From the NCBI GenBank assembly GCA_016742295.1, contig JACVCA010000019.1, positions 1 to 13,245 of the forward strand: 13,245 nucleotides of DNA, read 5' to 3'. The translations under genes and the position numbers were made by a program. Under the pieces are notes generated by a model. That model did no database searches. It was not told the origin of the DNA and saw nothing but the letters and a program-made list of their open reading frames with translations. The number at the start of each line of letters is the position of its first letter. Within the stretch, counting starts at the first letter, position 1. The DNA comes from Alphaproteobacteria bacterium. GTDB lineage: Bacteria > Pseudomonadota > Alphaproteobacteria > JAGOMX01. Of this stretch, positions 7,011 to 13,245 are shown piece by piece.

Positions 7011-9776
7011 CTATTCTTTCTTTATATTTATAGAACCTAATAAAGAGCTTACAGAAGATAATTGTTCGGTTAAAATCGATTGATCTTTTCCTTCTTCTAC
7101 TTTATTTTTATGAGTTTTACCTTGTTGTTTGGTATGTTCTTCCATGGAATTTATTTTTTGATCCTGTTCCTGCATAAGATTTCCTACCTTCTCCTTCAGA
7201 TTTTTATCTTTAAAGAATTCTTGCCCAAATCCGGACGTTTCTCCTACTTTTTGTACTTTTTCATTATAAGAAGAAACAGAAGGGCTAATGCTTACTTTTG
7301 AACTTTCAAAAGCAGTCCCTACCCCTTCCATAGACTGAATGGGATGATTTACTAAATAATTTGGAAGCTCTTGCATCTTCTTTTCAACAAATCGTTTTCC
7401 GTAAGCCATAGCGAGCTCAGGACGAGAACTTAAAATGATTTCAGCTTCCCTGCGTCCCATAGGGGTACTTTGCCCTGGTAAAGGTAAAGTGGGTAGCGTA
7501 TCAACAAACTCCTGATTCAAGCTTGATTCAATCATGCCTGAATTTTGCTGCACAAACGAAGCTGAATCTGCGTAACTTTTAGATTTTTGCAGTTGTACAG
7601 AGGCTTCATCTCTATACTGCTGAGATTGGTCATAAGAAGATCGCATGCCTTCTGCATAGCGTTTTCCCTCATCATCGCTAGTGCCTAAACGGTCTTCTTT
7701 CGTGGCCTGGACAGCATTACTAAACCGCTCATTAAAATGATGCTGCTCACTGAAGTCTTTTGCCTTTTGAAACATTTCATTTCTACCTGCTTCTGTATAA
7801 ATTCGTTCGTTAACATCTGCACCAAATCTTAAAAATTTAAGATCAACACTACCTCCTACATTCACGGCTCCCATTAATTGGGCGGCATCTTTAACACTAA
7901 GATGGTTATCTTTAGCAAATTTCTCCGCCAGTTGATAAGCCTCTTGGGCATCTTTAGAAACAGCTGTGTTTTCATTCAGGCTGTGGGATTGGTTCATGCT
8001 TTGCTGTTGGCTTTGGTGTTTACCGAACTCCAGGTAATCATTATAGGCTGATCCCAGGCTTTCAGCTGCTGATACCATGGCGTTCTCTGAAGCAGTGGCT
8101 GCCATATTAGCCTGTTGTAAGTAGCTGCTGCCTAAACTCTCACTTACCTTAAGCGAGCTTCTTAAGTTTGAGTTAGCTACACTTATCACTTGGCTTCCGT
8201 CTGCCGATGAGGTGCGGGCAATCAGCCCATCATTTTGGCTAAATGAGCCAGAGCTATAACTTGGCGACCAATTCTCTTGCGCAAATGTGGCATTGCTGGC
8301 TTGGATATTGCCGTCACTGAGATTGCCGAAGTTATAATTACCGGAGACCAGATCTTCAGCCGCCCGTGATGAAGCTGCTTGGGTAGAACCACCTAAATGG
8401 GAAGCCAGGCTTACAAAGCTTGAAGCACCCCCTTTAACCAAAGCATAAGACAGCATGTGGACGCTCAAGGTTAAAAATCCTGCCATAGCCGCCATATCTG
8501 CATTGAGGTTGGTGAGACCTACCGAATTTGCAATCGTCACCCCATGTCCATTAACGAGAGCTGTAATACCCATACTTTGATGGCGTGCTGTGACGTTCAT
8601 TATGTAATTCAAGATAGCATATAAAGGCGGCCACATTTGCACCCAGACCAGAAGAGTGATCCATTGGCCTACAAACCGCCATCCTAGGGGTAGCATCGCT
8701 AAAGGAATAATAAATATAAAACTGGCATAGATGAGCGCTTCGATCACATTCTTCATAGCAATCAGGGTATAGCCTGCCACCCCACCGATGGTTTCATGGT
8801 TGGAGCGTTGCTGTAAGTAAGCGCGTCTAACGGCAAAGTCAGGCGCATTGCCCAGAGCTACTGATTTGCTTTCAATGGCATCAACAACCGAGCGGATTAG
8901 GATTTGTTGCTTCATCACTTCAGAGGCAGATTTACTCCAGTTTGTAAGATGCTCAAAAGCACCCGGCAGGTATTGCTTTAAAAGCTGACCTGGATTGAGA
9001 CTTCCAGAAGAGAGTTCATTTTCATGAATACCAAAGATCTTGTTGCCGAATGTTGTAAAGGCATTACTTACTTCTTGGCTGAGCATCTTTTCAATCTCTA
9101 TAATACCTTGAGAGCAGGTAAAGATCTTTGCCCGTTCATTGCGGTCAGGAGATTTAAAGGTAAAGGACCTTGCAGGCGAAGGATTTTCTTTAACAAGTTT
9201 CCAGATGTCATCAGTCTTACGGAGTTCATCTAGGGTATACTTTTTACCCATGAGGGCATCATAGACCACACATTGGTTAACGAACTCCTTCATAGTTTCA
9301 GCAACTTCATGATTGGTCACCTTAAACATCCTTGATTCAGCAATCAAGTTGGAGGCCATCATTGAGCCTGTCTTATGGTATTTAAAGTCATCAGGTAAAG
9401 AGAAGTTGGTCTCAATCTTACGGGTTAAGGAATCTCCTATCTTGCTAACGGTGCCTGCAAGCATCCCTAGGCCAAACGGTACGTTATCAACCACATGAGG
9501 CGGTTGATGGCTGGTGGGATCTTTGATGATCAACGTGACGGTTGGTGCAAAGAACAAAATCAGCACCAGATAGGTTGGCAAAAACCAGTGACTGATGATT
9601 CGCAATTGATTGCTAAATAAATTCGATATGGTTGCCCAAAATAACCCTAAGATTAAACCAATCCGCATGAGAGGCTGGTAGAGGTTTCCTGATTTACCGT
9701 TCACAAGCGCTGCAATGGCATTAAAGATATGGTCTAAAAGATCGCCTGCTCCATAGGTTACCAGTATGTACTTCAT
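7011..9776 (-). CDS. traG: F-type conjugation protein TraG (mating-pair stabilisation)
   Basis: In F-type systems TraG is an inner-membrane protein whose N-terminal part helps assemble the pilus and whose large C-terminal part stabilises mating pairs and meets the exclusion protein TraS in the recipient. This copy has 921 residues, close to F TraG (938). Membrane segments appear at about 36-55, 62-84, 345-365, 370-392 and 425-447, including the WPPLYAILNYI block (382-392). The region from about 460 to the end is Ser/Gln/Glu-rich and largely helical, with a conserved-looking GRREAEIILSSRPELA stretch and a charged C terminus. The ATG has a strong ribosome binding site (GGAGG, 6 bases away). It follows traH through a 138-base gap that is itself an open frame. 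Confidence 0.93.
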   Translation of the reverse strand: MKYILVTYGAGDLLDHIFNAIAALVNGKSGNLYQPLMRIGLILGLFWATISNLFSNQLRIISHWFLPTYLVLILFFAPTVTLIIKDPTSHQPPHVVDNVPFGLGMLAGTVSKIGDSLTRKIETNFSLPDDFKYHKTGSMMASNLIAESRMFKVTNHEVAETMKEFVNQCVVYDALMGKKYTLDELRKTDDIWKLVKENPSPARSFTFKSPDRNERAKIFTCSQGIIEIEKMLSQEVSNAFTTFGNKIFGIHENELSSGSLNPGQLLKQYLPGAFEHLTNWSKSASEVMKQQILIRSVVDAIESKSVALGNAPDFAVRRAYLQQRSNHETIGGVAGYTLIAMKNVIEALIYASFIFIIPLAMLPLGWRFVGQWITLLVWVQMWPPLYAILNYIMNVTARHQSMGITALVNGHGVTIANSVGLTNLNADMAAMAGFLTLSVHMLSYALVKGGASSFVSLASHLGGSTQAASSRAAEDLVSGNYNFGNLSDGNIQASNATFAQENWSPSYSSGSFSQNDGLIARTSSADGSQVISVANSNLRSSLKVSESLGSSYLQQANMAATASENAMVSAAESLGSAYNDYLEFGKHQSQQQSMNQSHSLNENTAVSKDAQEAYQLAEKFAKDNHLSVKDAAQLMGAVNVGGSVDLKFLRFGADVNERIYTEAGRNEMFQKAKDFSEQHHFNERFSNAVQATKEDRLGTSDDEGKRYAEGMRSSYDQSQQYRDEASVQLQKSKSYADSASFVQQNSGMIESSLNQEFVDTLPTLPLPGQSTPMGRREAEIILSSRPELAMAYGKRFVEKKMQELPNYLVNHPIQSMEGVGTAFESSKVSISPSVSSYNEKVQKVGETSGFGQEFFKDKNLKEKVGNLMQEQDQKINSMEEHTKQQGKTHKNKVEEGKDQSILTEQLSSVSSLLGSINIKKE

Positions 9777-9914
9777 TTATACCCTCCGCCTTTCAAGTTT
9801 CATGTGCGCCTGCATTCGGGACTCACCTTCTGTCATGTAGTTGACTACGCTCATCAGGCTCACCTCTCGGCCGCCTACCCGAATTCTTGAAATCCAAAGG
9901 GTAGACCTCCCCAT
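9777..9914 (-). CDS. Possible 45-codon ORF filling the traH-traG gap
   Basis: The ATG at 9914-9912 directly follows the traH stop codon (TAAATG), and the stop TAA at 9779-9777 directly precedes the traG ATG (TAAATG again). The 138-base gap is therefore one complete open frame, in the same frame as both neighbours. The product begins MGRSTLWISR and ends KLERRRV; it is basic and has no membrane segment. An internal ATG at 9854 (MSVVNYMTEG...) has a much better ribosome binding site (GAGGTGA, about 5 bases away), which would give a 25-residue peptide. No homologue is known to me, and F has no gene here. Chance openness over 45 codons is not rare, so this is a candidate only. Confidence 0.38.
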   Translation of the reverse strand: MGRSTLWISRIRVGGREVSLMSVVNYMTEGESRMQAHMKLERRRV

Positions 9915-11312
9915 TTACATGCCTTCACTGTTAAGAGCACCAAGCTTGGCAGCTATCATCTTTTCAATCATCTCTGTTTTACGGATGACAGAGGTAATCT
10001 GCTCAACTTGCTGGAAGGTTCCCATGCGCCTTTCAACAACTCTGGAGCGTGCTACATTTAACCCCTCCAGAAACTTCCGAATTTGCGTATCATCAACCTG
10101 CACAGATTTAAGGTGAGTGGCGCTTTCATGGATGACGTCCAGAATCTCTGAAAGATATTGGAAGAGGATATCAACTGCCCCTAGCTCACTATAGTCGGTA
10201 ATATCAATTGCTGCTTCTCCACGCCTTTGCGCTGTTGAAACATTGATGATCTTATAAAACGGCAACCGGGTTGAATTTAAAAAGCTGATTTCTTTTTTAT
10301 CTAAAGGTTGATCTTCATAAATCTTATTTTGGATTGAAGCGAGAATGCCTTTAACCTTGCTGACAAAGGCATGCTCGGGGGTAATCGTAATATCAGCATG
10401 GGTTACGTTTAAGCACCGGCTTCCGGAACTATCAGCGCAATGATAGATCCTTGCTTGTCCGCCATAAAGTAACGCTGTCAGAAGGGAGTTCTTATCGGCC
10501 AAAGAAGGCTTAGACTCTATATCATAGCTGTCATCCTGGTTCTTGGTTGAAACAATGGTTCCTGAGATGGTCATAAAGAACTCAGCCAGATTTGCATCTG
10601 ACCTCAAGAAGGCGTTTTCTTGAATGGCATTCCAGGCGAGGTTAAACTCACTGCCGAGCATCTTTGCAAACCTTGGTTCCCCCCGACCGCGGTCTAAGGT
10701 AGCGTCCCTTTGCCCGCCAGGACCACACTTCTGCTTTGCTGCTGCATAATCTGAAAATCCTCCATATTGACCATCTAGGCCAATCATGGTGCACAGGTGC
10801 TTATTTGCAGCTTCAGATTGGGGTAAGATGGACCCTAAGGTAGTGGCTGCAATTTCACAAGAATTAATGTTCATCTGGTTGATCTTTTGAGCCAAATTAT
10901 TAAGCTCAGTAATAATGTTCTTAACCTGAGGAGACATGGTCTCAAGAGCCAGTAAAAGGGCATAACTTGCCATACTTGAGCCTACACTTCTAAGCGCTCC
11001 AATCAACTCTTGTCCTTTAATAAAGGAAAATGCCCCTAGGTGCATATCGATGCCGCCGCATCCTGCCCGGTAGCCAGGAAGCCTAATATTAGCAAGCTCG
11101 GCATTATGAACTGTATTCCGGGCAAAAAGACTTCCGCCCGTATAATACCCTGCCGTTTGGTCTTGGTAAGCTTTACCTACAGTAGCATTGGTGTTGGCTC
11201 CGAGTTTCTCGAAGAATGTGCCGAGATCCTGATTGACATCAGCTTTAATTGAGGAGCTTGAAAGCAGCAGAAAAGCCATAAGCCTTATCCAAGGTTTAAA
11301 ACAATCACTCAT
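9915..11312 (-). CDS. traH: F-type conjugation pilus assembly protein TraH
   Basis: TraH is a periplasmic or outer-membrane-associated protein needed for pilus extension and retraction, working with TraF, TraW, TraU and TrbB in F-type systems. The 465 residues match the family length (F TraH 458). A signal peptide is visible (WIRLMAFLLLSSSSIKA, residues 8-24), followed by the family hallmark PGYRAGCGGID...LGAFSF (79-97) and several further Cys residues suited to disulfide formation. The C-terminal third (about 380-465) is predicted coiled-coil. The start ATG overlaps the traF stop as ATGA, so translation is probably coupled, and AGGGG lies 7 bases upstream. Confidence 0.95.
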   Translation of the reverse strand: MSDCFKPWIRLMAFLLLSSSSIKADVNQDLGTFFEKLGANTNATVGKAYQDQTAGYYTGGSLFARNTVHNAELANIRLPGYRAGCGGIDMHLGAFSFIKGQELIGALRSVGSSMASYALLLALETMSPQVKNIITELNNLAQKINQMNINSCEIAATTLGSILPQSEAANKHLCTMIGLDGQYGGFSDYAAAKQKCGPGGQRDATLDRGRGEPRFAKMLGSEFNLAWNAIQENAFLRSDANLAEFFMTISGTIVSTKNQDDSYDIESKPSLADKNSLLTALLYGGQARIYHCADSSGSRCLNVTHADITITPEHAFVSKVKGILASIQNKIYEDQPLDKKEISFLNSTRLPFYKIINVSTAQRRGEAAIDITDYSELGAVDILFQYLSEILDVIHESATHLKSVQVDDTQIRKFLEGLNVARSRVVERRMGTFQQVEQITSVIRKTEMIEKMIAAKLGALNSEGM

Positions 11313-11659
11313 GGGTGTGCCCCTTGCTTTAGAGGGATGAGGGTACGGATACGCTCTTCAATTTGATCTTGGCTGCTCATCCCAAAACTTAAGGGAATGG
11401 TGATCTGGGCTTTAGGCTCCACAGCTAAGAGAGTTGGCACACTGGTGACGCCTAAGGTCCTTGCCGCCCCATTATCAAAGATGGCTTGAGGAAATTCCTT
11501 GAGTTGGCTTCCGTCTAAGCTAATAGCCAAGACTTGCCAGCCATAGGTTCGCGCAAAGCTCTTTACGATGGGAGCAAAGGCATGGCAGTAGCTGCAATTA
11601 GCTTTGAAGAAGAAAAACAAACCATGGGTTTTAGCCAGCTCTTTAATCAGGTTTGTCAT
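11309..11659 (-). CDS. traF: TraF thioredoxin-like conjugation protein, N terminus missing
   Basis: TraF is a periplasmic thioredoxin-fold protein required for F-type pilus assembly. The visible 116 residues are its C-terminal domain: the GLFFFFKANCSYCHAFAPIV block with a CxxC pair (Cys22, Cys25), then YGWQVLAISLDG, DNGAA, a cis-Pro-type SVPTLL and SFGMSS. Full-length TraF is about 240-260 residues with a signal peptide and an N-terminal domain, so roughly half is missing. The Met at 11659 is probably internal: upstream codons (11689-11660, HVYLDEERKD) still look like TraF, and the frame stays open to 11765 but enters GC-rich DNA near 11690-11700. This gene is therefore truncated at the composition junction. 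Its end overlaps traH by four bases. Confidence 0.88.
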   Translation of the reverse strand: MTNLIKELAKTHGLFFFFKANCSYCHAFAPIVKSFARTYGWQVLAISLDGSQLKEFPQAIFDNGAARTLGVTSVPTLLAVEPKAQITIPLSFGMSSQDQIEERIRTLIPLKQGAHP

Positions 11660-11684
11660 ATCTTTCCGCTCTTCATCAAGATAA

Positions 11685-11705
11685 ACATGCCGTGCTGATG
11701 GGCTG
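11685..11705. other. Composition junction joining two unrelated sequences
   Basis: Left of this point the DNA is AT-rich and encodes TraF leftward; right of it the DNA is GC-rich and encodes an IclR-family domain rightward. TraF-like codons extend up to about 11689. IclR-like codons (MGWSVRLGG) begin at about 11698. Both genes lose their N-terminal halves at the same place. No terminal repeat, integrase gene or tRNA attachment site is visible at the join. A chimeric assembly join or contamination is the likeliest reading. Confidence 0.7.
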
Positions 11706-12108
11706 GTCAGTGCGACTAGGCGGGGTATTCGACCTGGCGGAGCCTTATGTTTCCGCCCGTATCATTTCGGCCTTCCAGTATGCCGACCGGCGCGAGGAGC
11801 TGATCCGGGTCATGGCCGAGCGCGAAGGCGCGCGCGCCGCCGATGCGATCAGGCAGAGGCTGTCCGAGATATCGGCCAAGGGTTTCGATTTCGCGGCCAG
11901 CGAGGTCGCTCAAGGTGTCATAGACGTCAGCTGTCCGGTCCTCGACCATCTCGGCAATGCCGTCGCGGCGCTGACGGTGCCTTATGTCGCCAATCCCGCC
12001 AAGAGCGTTCCCGTTGACCAACTCGTCGCAACGGTAAGGGAGGCCGGATGGAAGATATCGCAAGCGATCGGCTATGCTGGCCCATTGCCCGCCTCATTCC
12101 GCGACTGA
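11698..12108 (+). CDS. IclR-family regulator, ligand-binding domain only
   Basis: IclR-family regulators pair an N-terminal winged-helix DNA-binding domain with a C-terminal effector-binding domain, about 250-270 residues in all. Only the effector domain is present here. The visible blocks are SVRLGGVFDL, SARIISAFQ, a helix-rich middle, GFDFAASEVAQGVIDVSCPVLDHLG (the region equivalent to the family's G...S.GE...G...I..PV.D..G), AALTVPYV, and a C-terminal helix ending ISQAIGYAG. The DNA-binding half is lost at the junction near 11,690. The frame is open back to 11647, with a TTG at 11653, but upstream of 11698 the codons look like antisense traF. It cannot act as a normal repressor in this form. 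High GC and G/C-ending codons contrast sharply with the tra genes. It ends 288 bases before the hydrolase gene. Confidence 0.75.
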   Translation: MGWSVRLGGVFDLAEPYVSARIISAFQYADRREELIRVMAEREGARAADAIRQRLSEISAKGFDFAASEVAQGVIDVSCPVLDHLGNAVAALTVPYVANPAKSVPVDQLVATVREAGWKISQAIGYAGPLPASFRD

Positions 12109-12219
12109 TTGGCTCTTCGATGCTGCGGCACTCTTAAGTCGGCATAAGCGCAGTGCGTGCACAATCCGAGGATGGATGCGAGTAGCAACATCACAGGCGC
12201 GATGATGTCTGCTTCGGGG

Positions 12220-12237
12220 GCGGGCTTGTCCGCCCGC
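12220..12237 (+). terminator. GC-rich hairpin downstream of the IclR-domain gene
   Basis: GCGGGC (12220-12225) and GCCCGC (12232-12237) are exact reverse complements around a 6-base loop, about 110 bases after the IclR stop codon. Only TTA follows, so it lacks the T-run of a standard Rho-independent terminator. It may be a weak terminator or simply GC-rich structure. The rest of 12109-12396 has no credible gene. Confidence 0.35.
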
Positions 12238-12321
12238 TTATGGCGCGCGACGGAGCTGTTCTCAAGCCGCGCAGAAATTCTCGGTCAGCGCCGAAATTAA
12301 TAAGTAAATCTAATGGGTCTT

Positions 12322-12348
12322 ATTGGATAGCGTGCCCTAATCGGATAG
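12322..12348 (+). repeat. Direct repeat ATTGGATAG / ATCGGATAG, 18 bp apart
   Basis: ATTGGATAG (12322-12330) and ATCGGATAG (12340-12348) differ at one base and lie 18 bases apart, in an AT-rich patch (about 12295-12350) within GC-rich surroundings and about 50 bases before the hydrolase start. Such a patch is where its promoter would be expected. The repeats are candidate regulator-binding sites, possibly for the adjacent IclR-type regulator; that link is inference. Confidence 0.35.
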
Positions 12349-12396
12349 TCGCCAGGCTCATAGACTCTCCCTCATCGACATCGCTTGAGGGAATCC

Positions 12397-13245
12397 ATGC
12401 CTGCCCAATCCAAGACGCCGTGGACATCGCCACAATTGGTCGCCACGGCGGCGCTTGCCGCCACGCTCACTCATGCGGCTGCTGCATATTCGGCCGATCC
12501 GCTCACCATCCAGGATCAGGGCAGCTTCACGGTAGGCGGCACTGTTACGACGGCTCCCGGCACATTCGACCCGCGCAAGCCGCTCACGCCTGAAGGCCAG
12601 ACCTTTCACGGCGATCACCTCTACACGTTTTATCAGGTGCCGGTGAATCCGCGCCCGCTGCCGATCGTGATGTGGCACGGCGCCGGGCAATTCTCGAAGA
12701 CCTGGGAAACGACGCCGGACGGCCGTGAGGGCTTCCAGAACATCTTCCTGCGCCGGCGCTTCGCGACCTATGTCGTCGACCAGCCGCGTCGCGGCAATGC
12801 CGGCCGGAGCACCGTCGAGGCCACGATAAAACCGACACCCGACGAGCAGTTCTGGTTCGGCCAGTTCCGCGTCGGCGTCTGGCCCAATTACTTCGACGGC
12901 GTCCAGTTCGATCGCAAGCCCGAGACGCTGAACCAGTATTTCCGCTCGATGACGCCCAACACGGGTCCGTATGACGCCAACCTGATCTCGGACGGCGTAT
13001 CGGCCCTGTTCGGCAGGATCGGCCCTGGCATCCTGATGACGCATTCGCAGAGCGGCGGCCCGGGTTGGCTTAGCGCGATGAAGAGCGGCAACGTCAAGGC
13101 GATCGTGTCGTTCGAGCCGGGCAGCGCCTTCGTGTTCCCGGAGGGTGAGATCCCGCAGCCGATCAAGACCTCGTTCGACACGATCGAGGGCGTTCCGGTG
13201 CCGATGAGCCAGTTCACGGCGCTGACCAAGGTCCCGATCATCCTT
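12397..13245 (+). CDS. Exported alpha/beta hydrolase (3' end beyond window)
   Basis: The frame is open for 283 codons from ATG 12397 to the last base, with no stop. GAGG at 12387-12390 is a suitable ribosome binding site. The N terminus carries an Ala-rich signal peptide (hydrophobic about residues 14-30, LVATAALAATL..., cleavage near AYSADP). Then come a beta-rich start, the oxyanion-type HGAG (94-97) after the strand LPIVMW, YVVDQPRRGNAG (125-136), and the nucleophile elbow SQSGG (217-221) with Ser219, a variant of GxSxG with Ser in the first position. The FEPGSA stretch (239-244) follows the next strand. The catalytic His would lie beyond the window. It is a secreted esterase- or lipase-like enzyme of unknown substrate. 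GC-rich codon use matches the IclR fragment and not the tra genes. Confidence 0.8.
   Translation, partial: MPAQSKTPWTSPQLVATAALAATLTHAAAAYSADPLTIQDQGSFTVGGTVTTAPGTFDPRKPLTPEGQTFHGDHLYTFYQVPVNPRPLPIVMWHGAGQFSKTWETTPDGREGFQNIFLRRRFATYVVDQPRRGNAGRSTVEATIKPTPDEQFWFGQFRVGVWPNYFDGVQFDRKPETLNQYFRSMTPNTGPYDANLISDGVSALFGRIGPGILMTHSQSGGPGWLSAMKSGNVKAIVSFEPGSAFVFPEGEIPQPIKTSFDTIEGVPVPMSQFTALTKVPIIL

Noticed and set aside
11716..12063. Minus-strand frame opposite the IclR-domain gene
   Set aside because: It is the antisense shadow of a recognisable regulator domain in GC-rich DNA.
12240..12593. Plus-strand 117-codon frame overlapping the hydrolase start
   Set aside because: Its sequence is low-quality Arg/His/Gly-rich, and it overlaps the signal peptide of the hydrolase in another frame.
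12358..13044. Long minus-strand frames opposite the hydrolase
   Set aside because: GC-rich DNA keeps antisense frames open. The plus strand has the signal peptide, ribosome binding site and catalytic motifs.
1..13245. CRISPR arrays, tRNA or rRNA genes
   Set aside because: No spaced direct-repeat array outside the coding Sel1 repeats, and no tRNA- or rRNA-like sequence, was seen on either strand.

Overview
The window looks like two unrelated pieces of bacterial DNA joined at about position 11,690-11,700. The left 11.7 kb is AT-rich. It carries eukaryote-like Sel1/F-box coding capacity, transposon debris and part of an F-type conjugation operon. This mix is typical of amoeba- or host-associated intracellular Alphaproteobacteria (Rickettsiales/Holosporales-like), whose genomes often carry F-like tra clusters on integrated elements. 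That assignment is an inference from gene content; no rRNA or other marker gene is present. The right 1.5 kb is visibly GC-rich with G/C-ending codons and resembles a free-living proteobacterium (sphingomonad/rhizobial style, low certainty).

Layout, left part. 1-308 (-) is the start of an unrecognised secreted protein that runs off the window edge. 309-1023 has no intact gene: it holds two inverted repeats and the wreck of an IS6-family transposase with a surviving right terminal repeat near 951-963. 1024-1227 (+) is a small hypothetical ORF directly upstream of a 1003-residue exported Sel1-repeat protein (1246-4257, +). That protein has an F-box-like segment near its N terminus and a block of 123-bp tandem repeats. 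4258-4566 contains a 99-bp MITE-like element with 17-bp inverted ends and a possible 4-bp target duplication.

The conjugation operon runs leftward from the junction: truncated traF (11659-11309), traH (11312-9915), a 45-codon ORF that exactly fills the traH-traG gap (9914-9777), traG (9776-7011), and traD (6387-4567). TraF is a thiol-disulfide protein and TraH a pilus-assembly protein; TraG acts in mating-pair stabilisation and TraD is the coupling ATPase. Between traG and traD, on the opposite strand, is a four-helix membrane protein (6451-7005, +). In F-type plasmids this interval holds the exclusion genes traS/traT, so this gene is a positional candidate for an entry-exclusion protein.

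Right part: the C-terminal ligand-binding half of an IclR-family regulator (11698-12108, +) has lost its DNA-binding half at the junction. It is followed by a 288-bp intergenic stretch with a GC-rich hairpin and a short direct repeat, then an exported alpha/beta hydrolase (12397 to the end, +) cut by the window edge. traF and the IclR gene are both cut at their 5' ends at the same point, in opposite directions. A chimeric assembly or contamination join is the simplest explanation, although real recombination cannot be excluded from the sequence alone.
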